Part shown: positions 9,002-16,031 of the stretch, one piece after another
Layout: each line of letters begins with the position of its first letter
Position numbering within the stretch: the first letter of the stretch is position 1
NCBI RefSeq assembly: GCF_031581065.1
Contig: NZ_JAVLBN010000046.1
Location: 1-16,083 of the forward strand
DNA length: 16,083 nt
DNA from: Salibacter sp031581065
Lineage (GTDB): Bacteria > Bacteroidota > Bacteroidia > Flavobacteriales_G > Salibacteraceae
Direction of reading: 5' to 3'
Translations under genes and position numbers: made by a program
The notes under the pieces: generated by a model
What the model saw: only the letters and a program-made list of their open reading frames with translations
The model's database searches: none
Told to the model about the DNA's origin: nothing

Positions 9002-9043
9002 AAAAAAGAGCCGATGCTGTTATGTGACAACATCGGCTTTTTT
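9002..9043. terminator. Bidirectional rho-independent terminator
   Basis: AGCCGATG (9009-9016) pairs with CATCGGCT (9031-9038); inside, TGT/ACA can extend the stem past one C-A mismatch. A T run follows on the plus strand (9038-9043) and an A run precedes it (9001-9007), giving a U run on the minus strand too. It can end both the M23-merR transcript and the convergent lipoprotein-side transcript. Confidence 0.85.
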
Positions 9044-9091
9044 GGAAAACTTCAATAATTAGCAGATCATTTGTAGACGAAGTGTCCAGAA

Positions 9092-9124
9092 ACATCGAAG
9101 GGCGTAAAAAACGCCCTTCGATGT
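9092..9124. repeat. Perfect 14-bp inverted repeat with A5 loop
   Basis: ACATCGAAGGGCGT (9092-9105), loop AAAAA, then its exact complement (9111-9124). There is no U run on either side, so it is not a standard intrinsic terminator. It could be a backup terminator, an RNA 3'-end stabiliser for the minus-strand transcript, or a protein-binding site. Confidence 0.85.
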
Positions 9125-9289
9125 GTGTGTTAACAAGTTAATCCTAAACTGCCTATGAGAAATTCACTTACATACACGCGAGTTATTGTATGTTGGTTGG
9201 GTATGGTTGGTGAAAAGTTTGAATTTATTTCATAATCCTCAAACAAACCACTAATTATGAGCTAGTTAAATCATTCAAAAAAATGAAAT

Positions 9290-9616
9290 TTATCTCAATT
9301 GGGTGGGAGTATCGAGGTGAGCAGATTGAATTCTGACATCTTTATTGAAGTTTTCAGCTACTTCTTTTGGGTTTTGATCACCGGGATAAAAACTGAAAAG
9401 CTGAATTCCATTTCGGGTGCTAAGTGTTCTTTCAAATGCCAAAAAGAAGTGTTGATAGTCTTTCTCTAATGAAGACACATTCTCTTTTTCAGTTTGCATG
9501 ATGACGTGGAACTTTTTACCTGTGGGTTGTTGGCTACCACCAAGTGACAAAACGCAGGCATTAATCAGTACGATACTCAACACAAAAATGGGGAGTAAAG
9601 CCAGCCTATTCTTCAT
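9290..9616 (-). CDS. Small putative lipoprotein, unknown function
   Basis: A 108-residue protein if it starts at the ATG at 9614-9616. That start gives a clean type II signal peptide, MKNRLALLPIFVLSIVLINAC, with lipobox INAC and Cys21. In-frame starts further out (ATG at 9637, TTG at 9655) would overlap the end of rluD and place about a dozen polar residues ahead of the signal peptide, so they are less likely. The mature part of about 87 residues is soluble, mixed alpha/beta by eye, and has no further cysteines or recognised motifs. No family is recognised. It follows the rluD stop by 10 bases and is likely the last gene of the PASTA-T9SS-rluD unit. Downstream are the 14-bp hairpin and the bidirectional terminator. 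Confidence 0.75.
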   Translation of the reverse strand: MKNRLALLPIFVLSIVLINACVLSLGGSQQPTGKKFHVIMQTEKENVSSLEKDYQHFFLAFERTLSTRNGIQLFSFYPGDQNPKEVAENFNKDVRIQSAHLDTPTQLR

Positions 9617-9626
9617 GCTACTAAAA

Positions 9627-10652
9627 CTAAGCTTCATTGGGATTCCTATTTGCAATGTAACTGCGCCATTTATCTATCACTGACTGTAAATCCTCTGGTA
9701 ATTCACTGTCAAAAGACATTCGTTTACCAGTATTAGGATGATCAAAGGCGAGAGTTTTAGCATGAAGTGCCTGCCTGTTGAGCATTTCAAAACAATTCAT
9801 TACAAACTGTTTGTATTTTTTGAAGACTGTTCCTTTTAAAACCTTATCACCTCCGTAGTCAGGATCGGCAAAGAGTGGGTGACCAATGTGTTTAAAATGT
9901 ACACGTATTTGGTGAGTTCGTCCTGTTTCGAGTTTGCAGCTCACAACCGAGACATACCCAAATCGCTCAAGCACTTTGTAATGTGTTATGGCCGGCTTTC
10001 CAAAATCACCTTCAGGAAACACACTCATGAGCTTGCGGTTTTTCAGGCTCCGACCGATATTGCCTTCAATCGTTCCCTCATCCTCTTCCAGGTCACCCCA
10101 TACTAATGCAATGTATTGCCTATCCGTTGTGCGGTGAAAAAACTGAGCTGCCAATTTATTAAGAGCTTGTTCGGTCTTGCCAATAACCATGAGGCCTGAA
10201 GTAAGTTTATCTAAACGGTGCACAATCCCGGGTCGGTCAGATCCGTTTTTCTCGGGCAAATTCTTAATGTGATGCAACAAGCCATTTACCAAAGTTCCCG
10301 ATCTATTCCCAACACCGGGATGAACAACTAGTCCGGCCGGTTTATTGATCACCATCAACTCATCGTCTTCAAACAACACATCGAGCGGAATATCTTCAGG
10401 CTCAGCTTTCATGGGCTCTTTGTCGGCAGGAATAATTACCGTTACAACATCACGGGGGCGAATTTTGTAATTCGGTTTTACAACCTCATCGTTCACCTTA
10501 ATGTTGCCACTTTTCAACGCTTCCTGAATTTTATTCCTCGATGCATTGGGCAGCCTGTCATTCAAAAATTTGTCAATCCTGATGAGCGACTGACCAACAT
10601 CAGCCACAACTGTGTGATTGACAATTAAATCCTGTTCTTCGTTCTCTTCCAC
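9627..10652 (-). CDS. rluD: RluA-family pseudouridine synthase, RluD type
   Basis: A 341-residue enzyme predicted to convert uridines to pseudouridine in 23S rRNA helix 69, as RluD does in E. coli. An S4 RNA-binding domain covers about 20-85 (RIDKFLNDRLPNASRNKIQ), followed by the catalytic domain: NKPAGLVVHPG (103-113), the catalytic motif HRLDKLTSGL with D148, the RQYIALVWG region (178-186) and the conserved GRTHQIRVHFKHIGHPL (234-250). The usual HRLDKDTSG has Leu in place of the second Asp, which is not catalytic. The start is GTG, sharing a base with the preceding gene's stop (TAGTG), and there is no Met before residue 81, so the GTG start is well supported and implies translational coupling. 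Next to a PASTA protein gene, as often seen in Bacteroidota. Confidence 0.92.
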   Translation of the reverse strand: MEENEEQDLIVNHTVVADVGQSLIRIDKFLNDRLPNASRNKIQEALKSGNIKVNDEVVKPNYKIRPRDVVTVIIPADKEPMKAEPEDIPLDVLFEDDELMVINKPAGLVVHPGVGNRSGTLVNGLLHHIKNLPEKNGSDRPGIVHRLDKLTSGLMVIGKTEQALNKLAAQFFHRTTDRQYIALVWGDLEEDEGTIEGNIGRSLKNRKLMSVFPEGDFGKPAITHYKVLERFGYVSVVSCKLETGRTHQIRVHFKHIGHPLFADPDYGGDKVLKGTVFKKYKQFVMNCFEMLNRQALHAKTLAFDHPNTGKRMSFDSELPEDLQSVIDKWRSYIANRNPNEA

Positions 10653-12820
10653 TACTCTGCTTTAATGAATTTTTTGATGATCGGCTTTTGCTCGTTTTGG
10701 ATATGTAGAATATAAGTGCCGCGCGGAATTTGGCTCACATCAATTCTATTGAACACTCGCCCGTTCCATACTTCTCTACCGGTCAGATCCAAGATAGAAG
10801 CGCTGTGTTGCTTATCCAGCCCTTCAATCGATAACTCATGAGAAACAGGGTTTGGATAGAGTTTAATTGTTTTTTCTTTGCTCACTTCAGGTGTGCCTAC
10901 CGGATACGGGTTGTAAAGCGAGTCAAACTCAGGATGAATCATCAAAGATCCATCAAAACTGATATTGTACCATCCACTTCCTGCATTGTAAAAGCAACGA
11001 TCACGCTTTTCAAAGTTCTGATCAAAACCCACAAGTACGTCTCTGTTCTGCTGTTCAATTCCCACGTAAATCGTTCCGGTCACCTCAAGCGGTTCTGACA
11101 ATTCATAACGCGTAACAATATTCCTCGAGCTGTACTCCGGGTTAAAATATGCCGATTGGTAAACTGGGTTCTGATCAAGGTCTTTATAAATCTGTAACCT
11201 GAACAGGTTATCAGAATAATCCTCAAGTGTACGAGGGAAATAAATGTTGATAGCCCTGAGCGAATCAGTCACCGGGCCAAGATCGTATTCAACAGACATC
11301 TTTGAACTGGCCCCCACAACTTTGTATGCATATTCAGCACTTCCATCGTCATAACTGTAATACGTTCCAAAGTCCTGCCAGTAAAAAGCAGTATCATTAT
11401 TTCGGTTTAAGTCTGGAGTAGTGTTGAGAACATTTGCCACTTTAAAAGTGTGTCGCTTGTTTGTGTTCGTATCAGGGAACACGAAGTTTTGAAGGGGAAC
11501 ATCACGTTGTTGGAAAGTCTCAGGTTGAAAGTTTGGAATGGGAAAAACCGGAGTTGTGAAGATATTTGTTCCGTTTTCTTCGATTTGAACACTGAAAGTG
11601 ACGTTTTTCTGGATATCGCTCATATTGTGCGATTCCGTACCTGATGTATCGGCCATGTAGCTGGGAGGATCACTTTTGAAATGACTCCACGGAACATGGC
11701 TGTAATCTTTCAAAATGCTTGGAGCTTGCTCAGAAAAGGCAACATCATCAATGGTGTTTTCATCTGATGTTCTATTGGCGTCAAGCCTCACATAATCGAT
11801 GTGCCAGTGATCAAAATTTCCTGAGGTTGTTGCGCGATTTTTAAATCTGAAACGGAAGCCGTCCTGATAATAATCAGTGTTGGATATTTTGATAAAAACC
11901 TGTTCGAATGGTTTATTCGGTTCGCCTTGTGCACTCCAAACATAATCCCACTGTCCTGTTGTGAGGTTTAAAAACTCGAGGGTCAGTGAATCATCCTCCT
12001 CAGGCATGTCTCCAAATCCTTGTGGCTGATAATAAAAACTTAAAATGATAGAATCAGAGTTGTTGTAAGTTCCTCCTGATGGGCGGTTACCTAGTTGGAT
12101 TGGAGCTGAAGTAAAGACATCAGCCAAACCTTCAACGCCCGGCCCCTGATTTGGACTATGAGGCATACCGAGAGAATCTAGTCCGTCAAAAGTTGCCACT
12201 CCAATTGTTGGCGGTGCTTCGCCATAACTCTCATTGATGTAAACATCGTTAGAAGTCCACAAGACATTATTCGATGGCGGCACAAAAACGGTTGTATCGT
12301 TGATGCTCACTAAAAAGCTATCGGCAACCACATTTGGATTGAGAGCTCCGTTAACGAGTCTTCCATTTGGTAATGGCCACACAGTGTCGAGTGCTACTGT
12401 ATCAACACAATTCAATGAATCAAAAAAGGCGATAATTTGTGGGGCATTTGCAGTTGAATCCCACTGACCAGAATTGGAATTAAATGAATAATCATAGGAT
12501 GTATCAGTCATGAATTGTGCGGTATTCACAACATTTCCATCAACTGTAAAATCTGGACAAAACTCTTTAATGAGAGAAGGGTCATCCAAATCGATCCTGT
12601 AGTCTTTGGTCAGGTTTTTAGAAAAGTCATCAATGAAAGGAAGCTCGATGGTATCAAACTGGTAAACAACGCGGGTATTGGTGGCTCTGACCGAAAATGA
12701 TTGCGCAGAACTTTCCTGAAAATGACCGCGCGGTTGTTGTTTGAGGGGCAATAGCGAATCCTGCGCAAATAAGCCTGCTGAGGCAAAGGCGCCAATTATT
12801 GTCAGAACCAGATTTTTCAT
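10652..12820 (-). CDS. Secreted protein with type IX secretion sorting domain
   Basis: A 722-residue extracellular or cell-surface protein of unknown activity. It begins with a Sec signal peptide (MKNLVLTIIGAFASAGLFA, cleavage likely after A19) and ends with a T9SS type A C-terminal sorting domain from about 650: KLYPNPV, then ILDLTGREVW, GTYILHI and a basic tail ending KKFIKAE. The domain directs export by the type IX system and usually removal and surface anchoring. The middle has Asp/Asn-rich beta-sandwich character, including a jelly-roll-like part ending in FDHWHIDYVRLD (MAM-like by eye), and few cysteines. No protease or glycosidase motif is visible. Its stop overlaps the rluD GTG start, and its ATG overlaps the PASTA stop by four bases (ATGA), so a secreted surface protein is locked between two housekeeping genes. 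Confidence 0.9.
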   Translation of the reverse strand: MKNLVLTIIGAFASAGLFAQDSLLPLKQQPRGHFQESSAQSFSVRATNTRVVYQFDTIELPFIDDFSKNLTKDYRIDLDDPSLIKEFCPDFTVDGNVVNTAQFMTDTSYDYSFNSNSGQWDSTANAPQIIAFFDSLNCVDTVALDTVWPLPNGRLVNGALNPNVVADSFLVSINDTTVFVPPSNNVLWTSNDVYINESYGEAPPTIGVATFDGLDSLGMPHSPNQGPGVEGLADVFTSAPIQLGNRPSGGTYNNSDSIILSFYYQPQGFGDMPEEDDSLTLEFLNLTTGQWDYVWSAQGEPNKPFEQVFIKISNTDYYQDGFRFRFKNRATTSGNFDHWHIDYVRLDANRTSDENTIDDVAFSEQAPSILKDYSHVPWSHFKSDPPSYMADTSGTESHNMSDIQKNVTFSVQIEENGTNIFTTPVFPIPNFQPETFQQRDVPLQNFVFPDTNTNKRHTFKVANVLNTTPDLNRNNDTAFYWQDFGTYYSYDDGSAEYAYKVVGASSKMSVEYDLGPVTDSLRAINIYFPRTLEDYSDNLFRLQIYKDLDQNPVYQSAYFNPEYSSRNIVTRYELSEPLEVTGTIYVGIEQQNRDVLVGFDQNFEKRDRCFYNAGSGWYNISFDGSLMIHPEFDSLYNPYPVGTPEVSKEKTIKLYPNPVSHELSIEGLDKQHSASILDLTGREVWNGRVFNRIDVSQIPRGTYILHIQNEQKPIIKKFIKAE

Positions 12821-13656
12821 GAATCAGTTTGCGTTGTAATGCTGTCCTGTTCTATTAACTCAAACTCGGGGATTTTAGTACTATCAGTTGTCAAAAATAC
12901 GTCCATCGAGCGACCGAGGTTTATCATTTCCTGCCTGTTCGTGTCGTATGCGGGGAACTGATTGTAAATCACAGCACTCATTGTATCTTCCTCAGAATCG
13001 ACTTTTTCATCGTATTGAACTATCCCGATATTGAGGCCTTTGCTGTTGAGAAACTTTTTGGCTTGCTCCAGGCTCTGACCGTAAAGTGCAGGAATTGGAA
13101 TAACCTCGTCACTTTCTCCAGAACCTACTATGAGTGAGATTGCTGTTCCTTTATCAACTTTGTCTCCGGGCTTCAATTCTCTATCCCTGAGTTGAGCGCC
13201 CACGATACAGTTGGTACATTCTGATGGGCGATAAATCAACGTGTCAATTTTCAACCCGTAAGTGATGATGCGTGATTGTGCCTGCCGTAATGTTAAATCA
13301 TTCAGAGCCGGAAGCACCACCTGTGGTGGGTTTTGCGTGTTGATGGTCAAATAGATTTTTCTCCCCGGCTTTACTTCTGTTAAGGCGTTTGGGTTTTGAT
13401 CAACAATAGTTCCCGGAGGTTCCTCAGCAACATAAATAGAATCAGAAATAATAGAGTGAAGATCCTGTTTTTCCAGTAATGGAGTTGCTTCGGTGTGGTG
13501 ATAACCACTCAAGTCGGGAACCTCAACTGTTACACCATGACGGGTGTAGGATTCGAGGTAAATCATGGTTCCGTAAATAATCCCGATTGTGAATAAAATC
13601 GCGATCAGAACCTGAAGCCAGAATACTTTTGAAACTAAGAATTTTATTAAGCTCAA
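12817..13656 (-). CDS. Membrane-anchored PASTA-domain protein
   Basis: A 279-residue single-pass protein: short cytoplasmic N-terminus, one membrane helix (about 13-34), then three consecutive PASTA repeats in the periplasm (about 43-107, 111-178 and 183-256), each starting with a VPDLSG- or LPALND-like turn and ending in a TIN- or VGSG-type strand, and an acidic, Thr/Ser-rich tail. PASTA repeats bind peptidoglycan or beta-lactam-like ligands in kinases and penicillin-binding proteins; here there is no kinase or transpeptidase domain, so the role is probably wall sensing, anchoring or divisome support (inference). A Cys pair, C147-x-x-C150, lies in the second repeat. It heads the cluster with the T9SS protein and rluD and has its own promoter upstream. 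Confidence 0.9.
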   Translation of the reverse strand: MSLIKFLVSKVFWLQVLIAILFTIGIIYGTMIYLESYTRHGVTVEVPDLSGYHHTEATPLLEKQDLHSIISDSIYVAEEPPGTIVDQNPNALTEVKPGRKIYLTINTQNPPQVVLPALNDLTLRQAQSRIITYGLKIDTLIYRPSECTNCIVGAQLRDRELKPGDKVDKGTAISLIVGSGESDEVIPIPALYGQSLEQAKKFLNSKGLNIGIVQYDEKVDSEEDTMSAVIYNQFPAYDTNRQEMINLGRSMDVFLTTDSTKIPEFELIEQDSITTQTDS

Positions 13657-13675
13657 GGGTGTACTATTTAAAACG

Positions 13676-13683
13676 CAAATATA
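13676..13683 (-). promoter_or_regulatory. Predicted promoter -7 box of the PASTA-T9SS-rluD unit
   Basis: TATATTTG on the minus strand, identical to the rRNA promoter box, with the start expected about 12 bases before the ATG at 13656. The base triplet at the -33 position is TTC, one mismatch from TTG. A second TATATTTG lies 49 bases further upstream (13725-13732) without a matching -33, so it may be an alternative or decoy site. Confidence 0.5.
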
Positions 13684-13758
13684 ATGAAGTGGATTTGATA
13701 TTGAACGCGAATCAAACCGACTCTCAAATATAAGGTTTATGAACGTGGAAAGATCCTA

Positions 13759-15801
13759 TCAATCTTCCTTATCGTCAATCATTTTTTGAATCTCATACAT
13801 CTCATCGCGGAGACGAGCTGCTTCTATGAAGTCCATTTGTTTAGATGATTTCATCATTTGACTCTTGATTTGTTCTTTCTGTTTCTCGAGCTGGTGTTTG
13901 TCCATGTACTGAACAACAGGGTCTGCCGCAACTGAAGTTTGCTGAGGCTCAACATAAGCTTTTTCAGGTTTAACCTGTCGTTCTCCATCTTTGCCTTCCA
14001 CAACACTTGTTTGATCCATAATTCGATCGACAGATTTCACAAGTGGAGTTGGCGTAATGCCATGCTCTTCGTTGTATTCCTGTTGTTTAGCTCTGCGCCT
14101 GTTTGTTTCGTCAATCGTGCGCTGCATACTTTTCGTCACGCGATCGGCATACATGATCACTTTACCGTTTACATTACGGGCTGCGCGACCTGCAGTTTGG
14201 GTCATGCTGGTTTCACTGCGCAGGAATCCCTCATTATCAGCATCGAGTATAGCTACGAGCGACACTTCCGGCAAATCGAGTCCCTCACGCAATAGGTTGA
14301 TTCCGATCAGTACATCAAAATTCCCGAGACGTAAATCTCTGAGTATTTCAACGCGCTCAAGTGTATCGATATCACTGTGAATATAACGGCATTTGATTCC
14401 ATTTTTCGTCATGTACTTAGCCAACTCTTCAGACATCCGCTTGGTAAGCGTTGTCACAAGGACTCGCTCCTTTCTTTCGGTTCTGACCCTTACCTCTTCT
14501 AACAGATCATCAACCTGATTATCTCTCGGTCTCACTTCTATTTTGGGATCCAGTAAGCCGGTAGGGCGAATAACCTGCTCCACGTAAACCCCTTCAGTTT
14601 CGCGTAATTCGTACTCGGCCGGAGTTGCACTCACGTACATTATCTGATTAATAAGCCCCTGAAATTCTTCAAATTTTAAAGGTCTGTTATCAAGGGCAGC
14701 CGGTAGTCGGAACCCGTATTCAACGAGGTTTACTTTTCTTGCACGGTCACCACCGTACATAGCCGAGATTTGTGGAACAGTCACGTGACTTTCATCGATG
14801 ATGAGCAAGAAGTCATCGGGGAAATAATCGAGTAAGCAGAAAGGTCTGTCACCCGGATTTCTGCGGTCAAAATAGCGTGAGTAGTTCTCAATACCACTAC
14901 AGTAGCCGAGTTCGCGCATCATTTCGAGATCGTAATTCACGCGGTCATCAATTCGCTTGGCCTCAAGTGGCTGGCCCATATCTTTAAAGTATTCCACCCT
15001 ATCGATCAAGTCGTAACCGATTTCTTTAATCGCTCTTTGCGTACTTTCCTTTGACGTAACAAAGATGTTGGCCGGGTAAATTCTAACAGCCTCAAAAGAA
15101 TCTAATCGCTCAGCAGAATGCGGATCAATGGATTCTATTTCTTCAATTTCATCACCCCAAAAGTGGAAGCGGAACGCGTGATCAGCATAAGCGAGGTACA
15201 CATCTACCGTATCGCCTTTTACACGAAAGTTACCACGCTGAAAATCTCCGGTTGTACGCGAATAAAGTGAATCAACGAGTTTGTGTAAAAACTGATTTCT
15301 GCTGATCGTCATTCCCTGCTTTATCTCGATAACACTTTCGTTGAAATCTGAAGGATTCCCGATACCGTAAATACAGGAAACAGATGAAACCACAATCACA
15401 TCGCGCCTTCCAGACAACAAGGAAGAAGTAGCTGATAACCTCAGCTTTTCAATTTCATCGTTGATTGAGAGATCTTTTTCAATATATGTATCACTCGTTG
15501 GAATATACGCCTCAGGTTGATAATAATCGTAGTACGAAACAAAGTACTCGACAGCATTATCAGGGAAGAACTGCTTAAATTCTCCGTAGAGCTGAGCAGC
15601 AAGCGTTTTGTTGTGACTCAGGATGAGTGTTGGTTTTTCCACTTCCTGAATAACATTTGCCATCGTAAAAGTTTTTCCGGACCCCGTAACGCCCAGCAAA
15701 ACCTGGCTGCGTTCACCGTCCTGAATACTTTTTGAAAGCTGTTCAATCGCCTGTGGCTGATCTCCCGTTGGCTTGTATTGTGATGTGAGTTTAAAATCCA
15801 T
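13759..15801 (-). CDS. uvrB: UvrABC excinuclease subunit B
   Basis: A 680-residue DNA-damage verifier of nucleotide excision repair, acting with UvrA and UvrC. Residues from the start used here: Walker A GVTGSGKT (37-44), the beta-hairpin that clamps DNA around SYYDYYQPEA (89-98), the DESH box (336-339), helicase motif VI around QTAGRAARN (535-543) and a C-terminal UVR domain (about 637-672) that binds UvrC. All key motifs are intact. The open frame extends two codons further to a TTG, but the ATG at 15799-15801 gives the standard MDFKLTSQYKPTGDQP start. There is no terminator-like hairpin between its stop and the PASTA gene, so some readthrough into that cluster is possible; the PASTA unit has its own promoter. 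Confidence 0.98.
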   Translation of the reverse strand: MDFKLTSQYKPTGDQPQAIEQLSKSIQDGERSQVLLGVTGSGKTFTMANVIQEVEKPTLILSHNKTLAAQLYGEFKQFFPDNAVEYFVSYYDYYQPEAYIPTSDTYIEKDLSINDEIEKLRLSATSSLLSGRRDVIVVSSVSCIYGIGNPSDFNESVIEIKQGMTISRNQFLHKLVDSLYSRTTGDFQRGNFRVKGDTVDVYLAYADHAFRFHFWGDEIEEIESIDPHSAERLDSFEAVRIYPANIFVTSKESTQRAIKEIGYDLIDRVEYFKDMGQPLEAKRIDDRVNYDLEMMRELGYCSGIENYSRYFDRRNPGDRPFCLLDYFPDDFLLIIDESHVTVPQISAMYGGDRARKVNLVEYGFRLPAALDNRPLKFEEFQGLINQIMYVSATPAEYELRETEGVYVEQVIRPTGLLDPKIEVRPRDNQVDDLLEEVRVRTERKERVLVTTLTKRMSEELAKYMTKNGIKCRYIHSDIDTLERVEILRDLRLGNFDVLIGINLLREGLDLPEVSLVAILDADNEGFLRSETSMTQTAGRAARNVNGKVIMYADRVTKSMQRTIDETNRRRAKQQEYNEEHGITPTPLVKSVDRIMDQTSVVEGKDGERQVKPEKAYVEPQQTSVAADPVVQYMDKHQLEKQKEQIKSQMMKSSKQMDFIEAARLRDEMYEIQKMIDDKED

Positions 15802-15819
15802 AATCAAAGTCTACGAACG

Positions 15820-15827
15820 CAAAATTC
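15820..15827 (-). promoter_or_regulatory. Tentative uvrB promoter -7 box
   Basis: GAATTTTG on the minus strand is one mismatch from TAnnTTTG and sits about 19 bases before the ATG, the same short leader as for the M23 and PASTA genes. No TTG is at the standard distance. The hexamer GAACGC occurs on both sides (15815-15820 and 15839-15844, plus strand). Confidence 0.3.
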
Positions 15828-15947
15828 GGAAAAGGGTTGAACGCGAGCACGATTTATTTTGATTAATGTGAGTTGTTATTGGTCAGAACCGAAAGGCGCG
15901 AGGTCGAGTCCCGTTCCTTTCGTCACGAGGATCTAAGTTCATCTAAG

Positions 15948-15965
15948 CTTTGGCTAGGGCCAAAG
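15948..15965. repeat. Hairpin, 7-bp stem and tetraloop
   Basis: CTTTGGC (15948-15954), loop TAGG, GCCAAAG (15959-15965). No U run follows on either strand, so a terminator is not supported. Confidence 0.6.
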
Positions 15966-15985
15966 GCTAAGATTTACTAAGAGTC

Positions 15986-16013
15986 GAGGTTAAGGTTGAG
16001 GTTAAGGTTGAGG
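15986..16013 (+). repeat. Short tandem repeat, GAGGTTAAGGTT unit
   Basis: A 12-base unit GAGGTTAAGGTT occurs twice in tandem and starts a third time, which is also four hexamers of form RAGGTT plus GAGG. Such arrays can vary in copy number by slippage. Confidence 0.85.
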
Positions 16014-16031
16014 GCATTCTAATGTTGGTTT

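Larger units (their letters stand above)
8973..9289. other. Convergent intergenic region with terminator and hairpin
   Basis: Between the ends of merR (+) and the small lipoprotein gene (-). It holds a bidirectional intrinsic terminator (9002-9043) and a 14-bp perfect hairpin (9092-9124), described separately. The remaining part, 9125-9289, shows no ORF of note and no convincing promoter. Confidence 0.7.
2663..15890. repeat. Dispersed decamer family GGTCAGANCC, 12 exact copies
   Basis: Copies reading GGTCAGANCC on the plus strand start at 4938, 6742, 10235, 10781 and 15881; copies on the minus strand occupy 2663-2672, 4100-4109, 5374-5383, 7519-7528, 12683-12692, 13071-13080 and 14479-14488. 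The N is A six times, T four times and G twice. Ten copies lie inside coding regions in several frames and orientations, two in intergenic DNA. See the findings for interpretation. Confidence 0.85.

Noticed and set aside
9378..13403. Recurring GGTTTTGATC or GTTCTGATC strings at about 9380, 11015, 11168 and 13393
   Set aside because: They encode Asp-Gln-Asn(-Pro) in unrelated proteins in the same frame, so they reflect codon choice rather than a DNA repeat.
15802..15807. Two-codon extension of UvrB from TTG
   Set aside because: The ATG at 15801 gives the standard start of the family.
15897..15925. Sequence reminiscent of a tRNA 3' end (GGTCGAGTCCCGTTCC)
   Set aside because: The putative T stem does not pair and no D or anticodon arm is present upstream; it is better explained as the loop of an inverted repeat.
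15986..16013. Possible CRISPR array
   Set aside because: The units are contiguous 12-mers with no spacers and no cas gene nearby.
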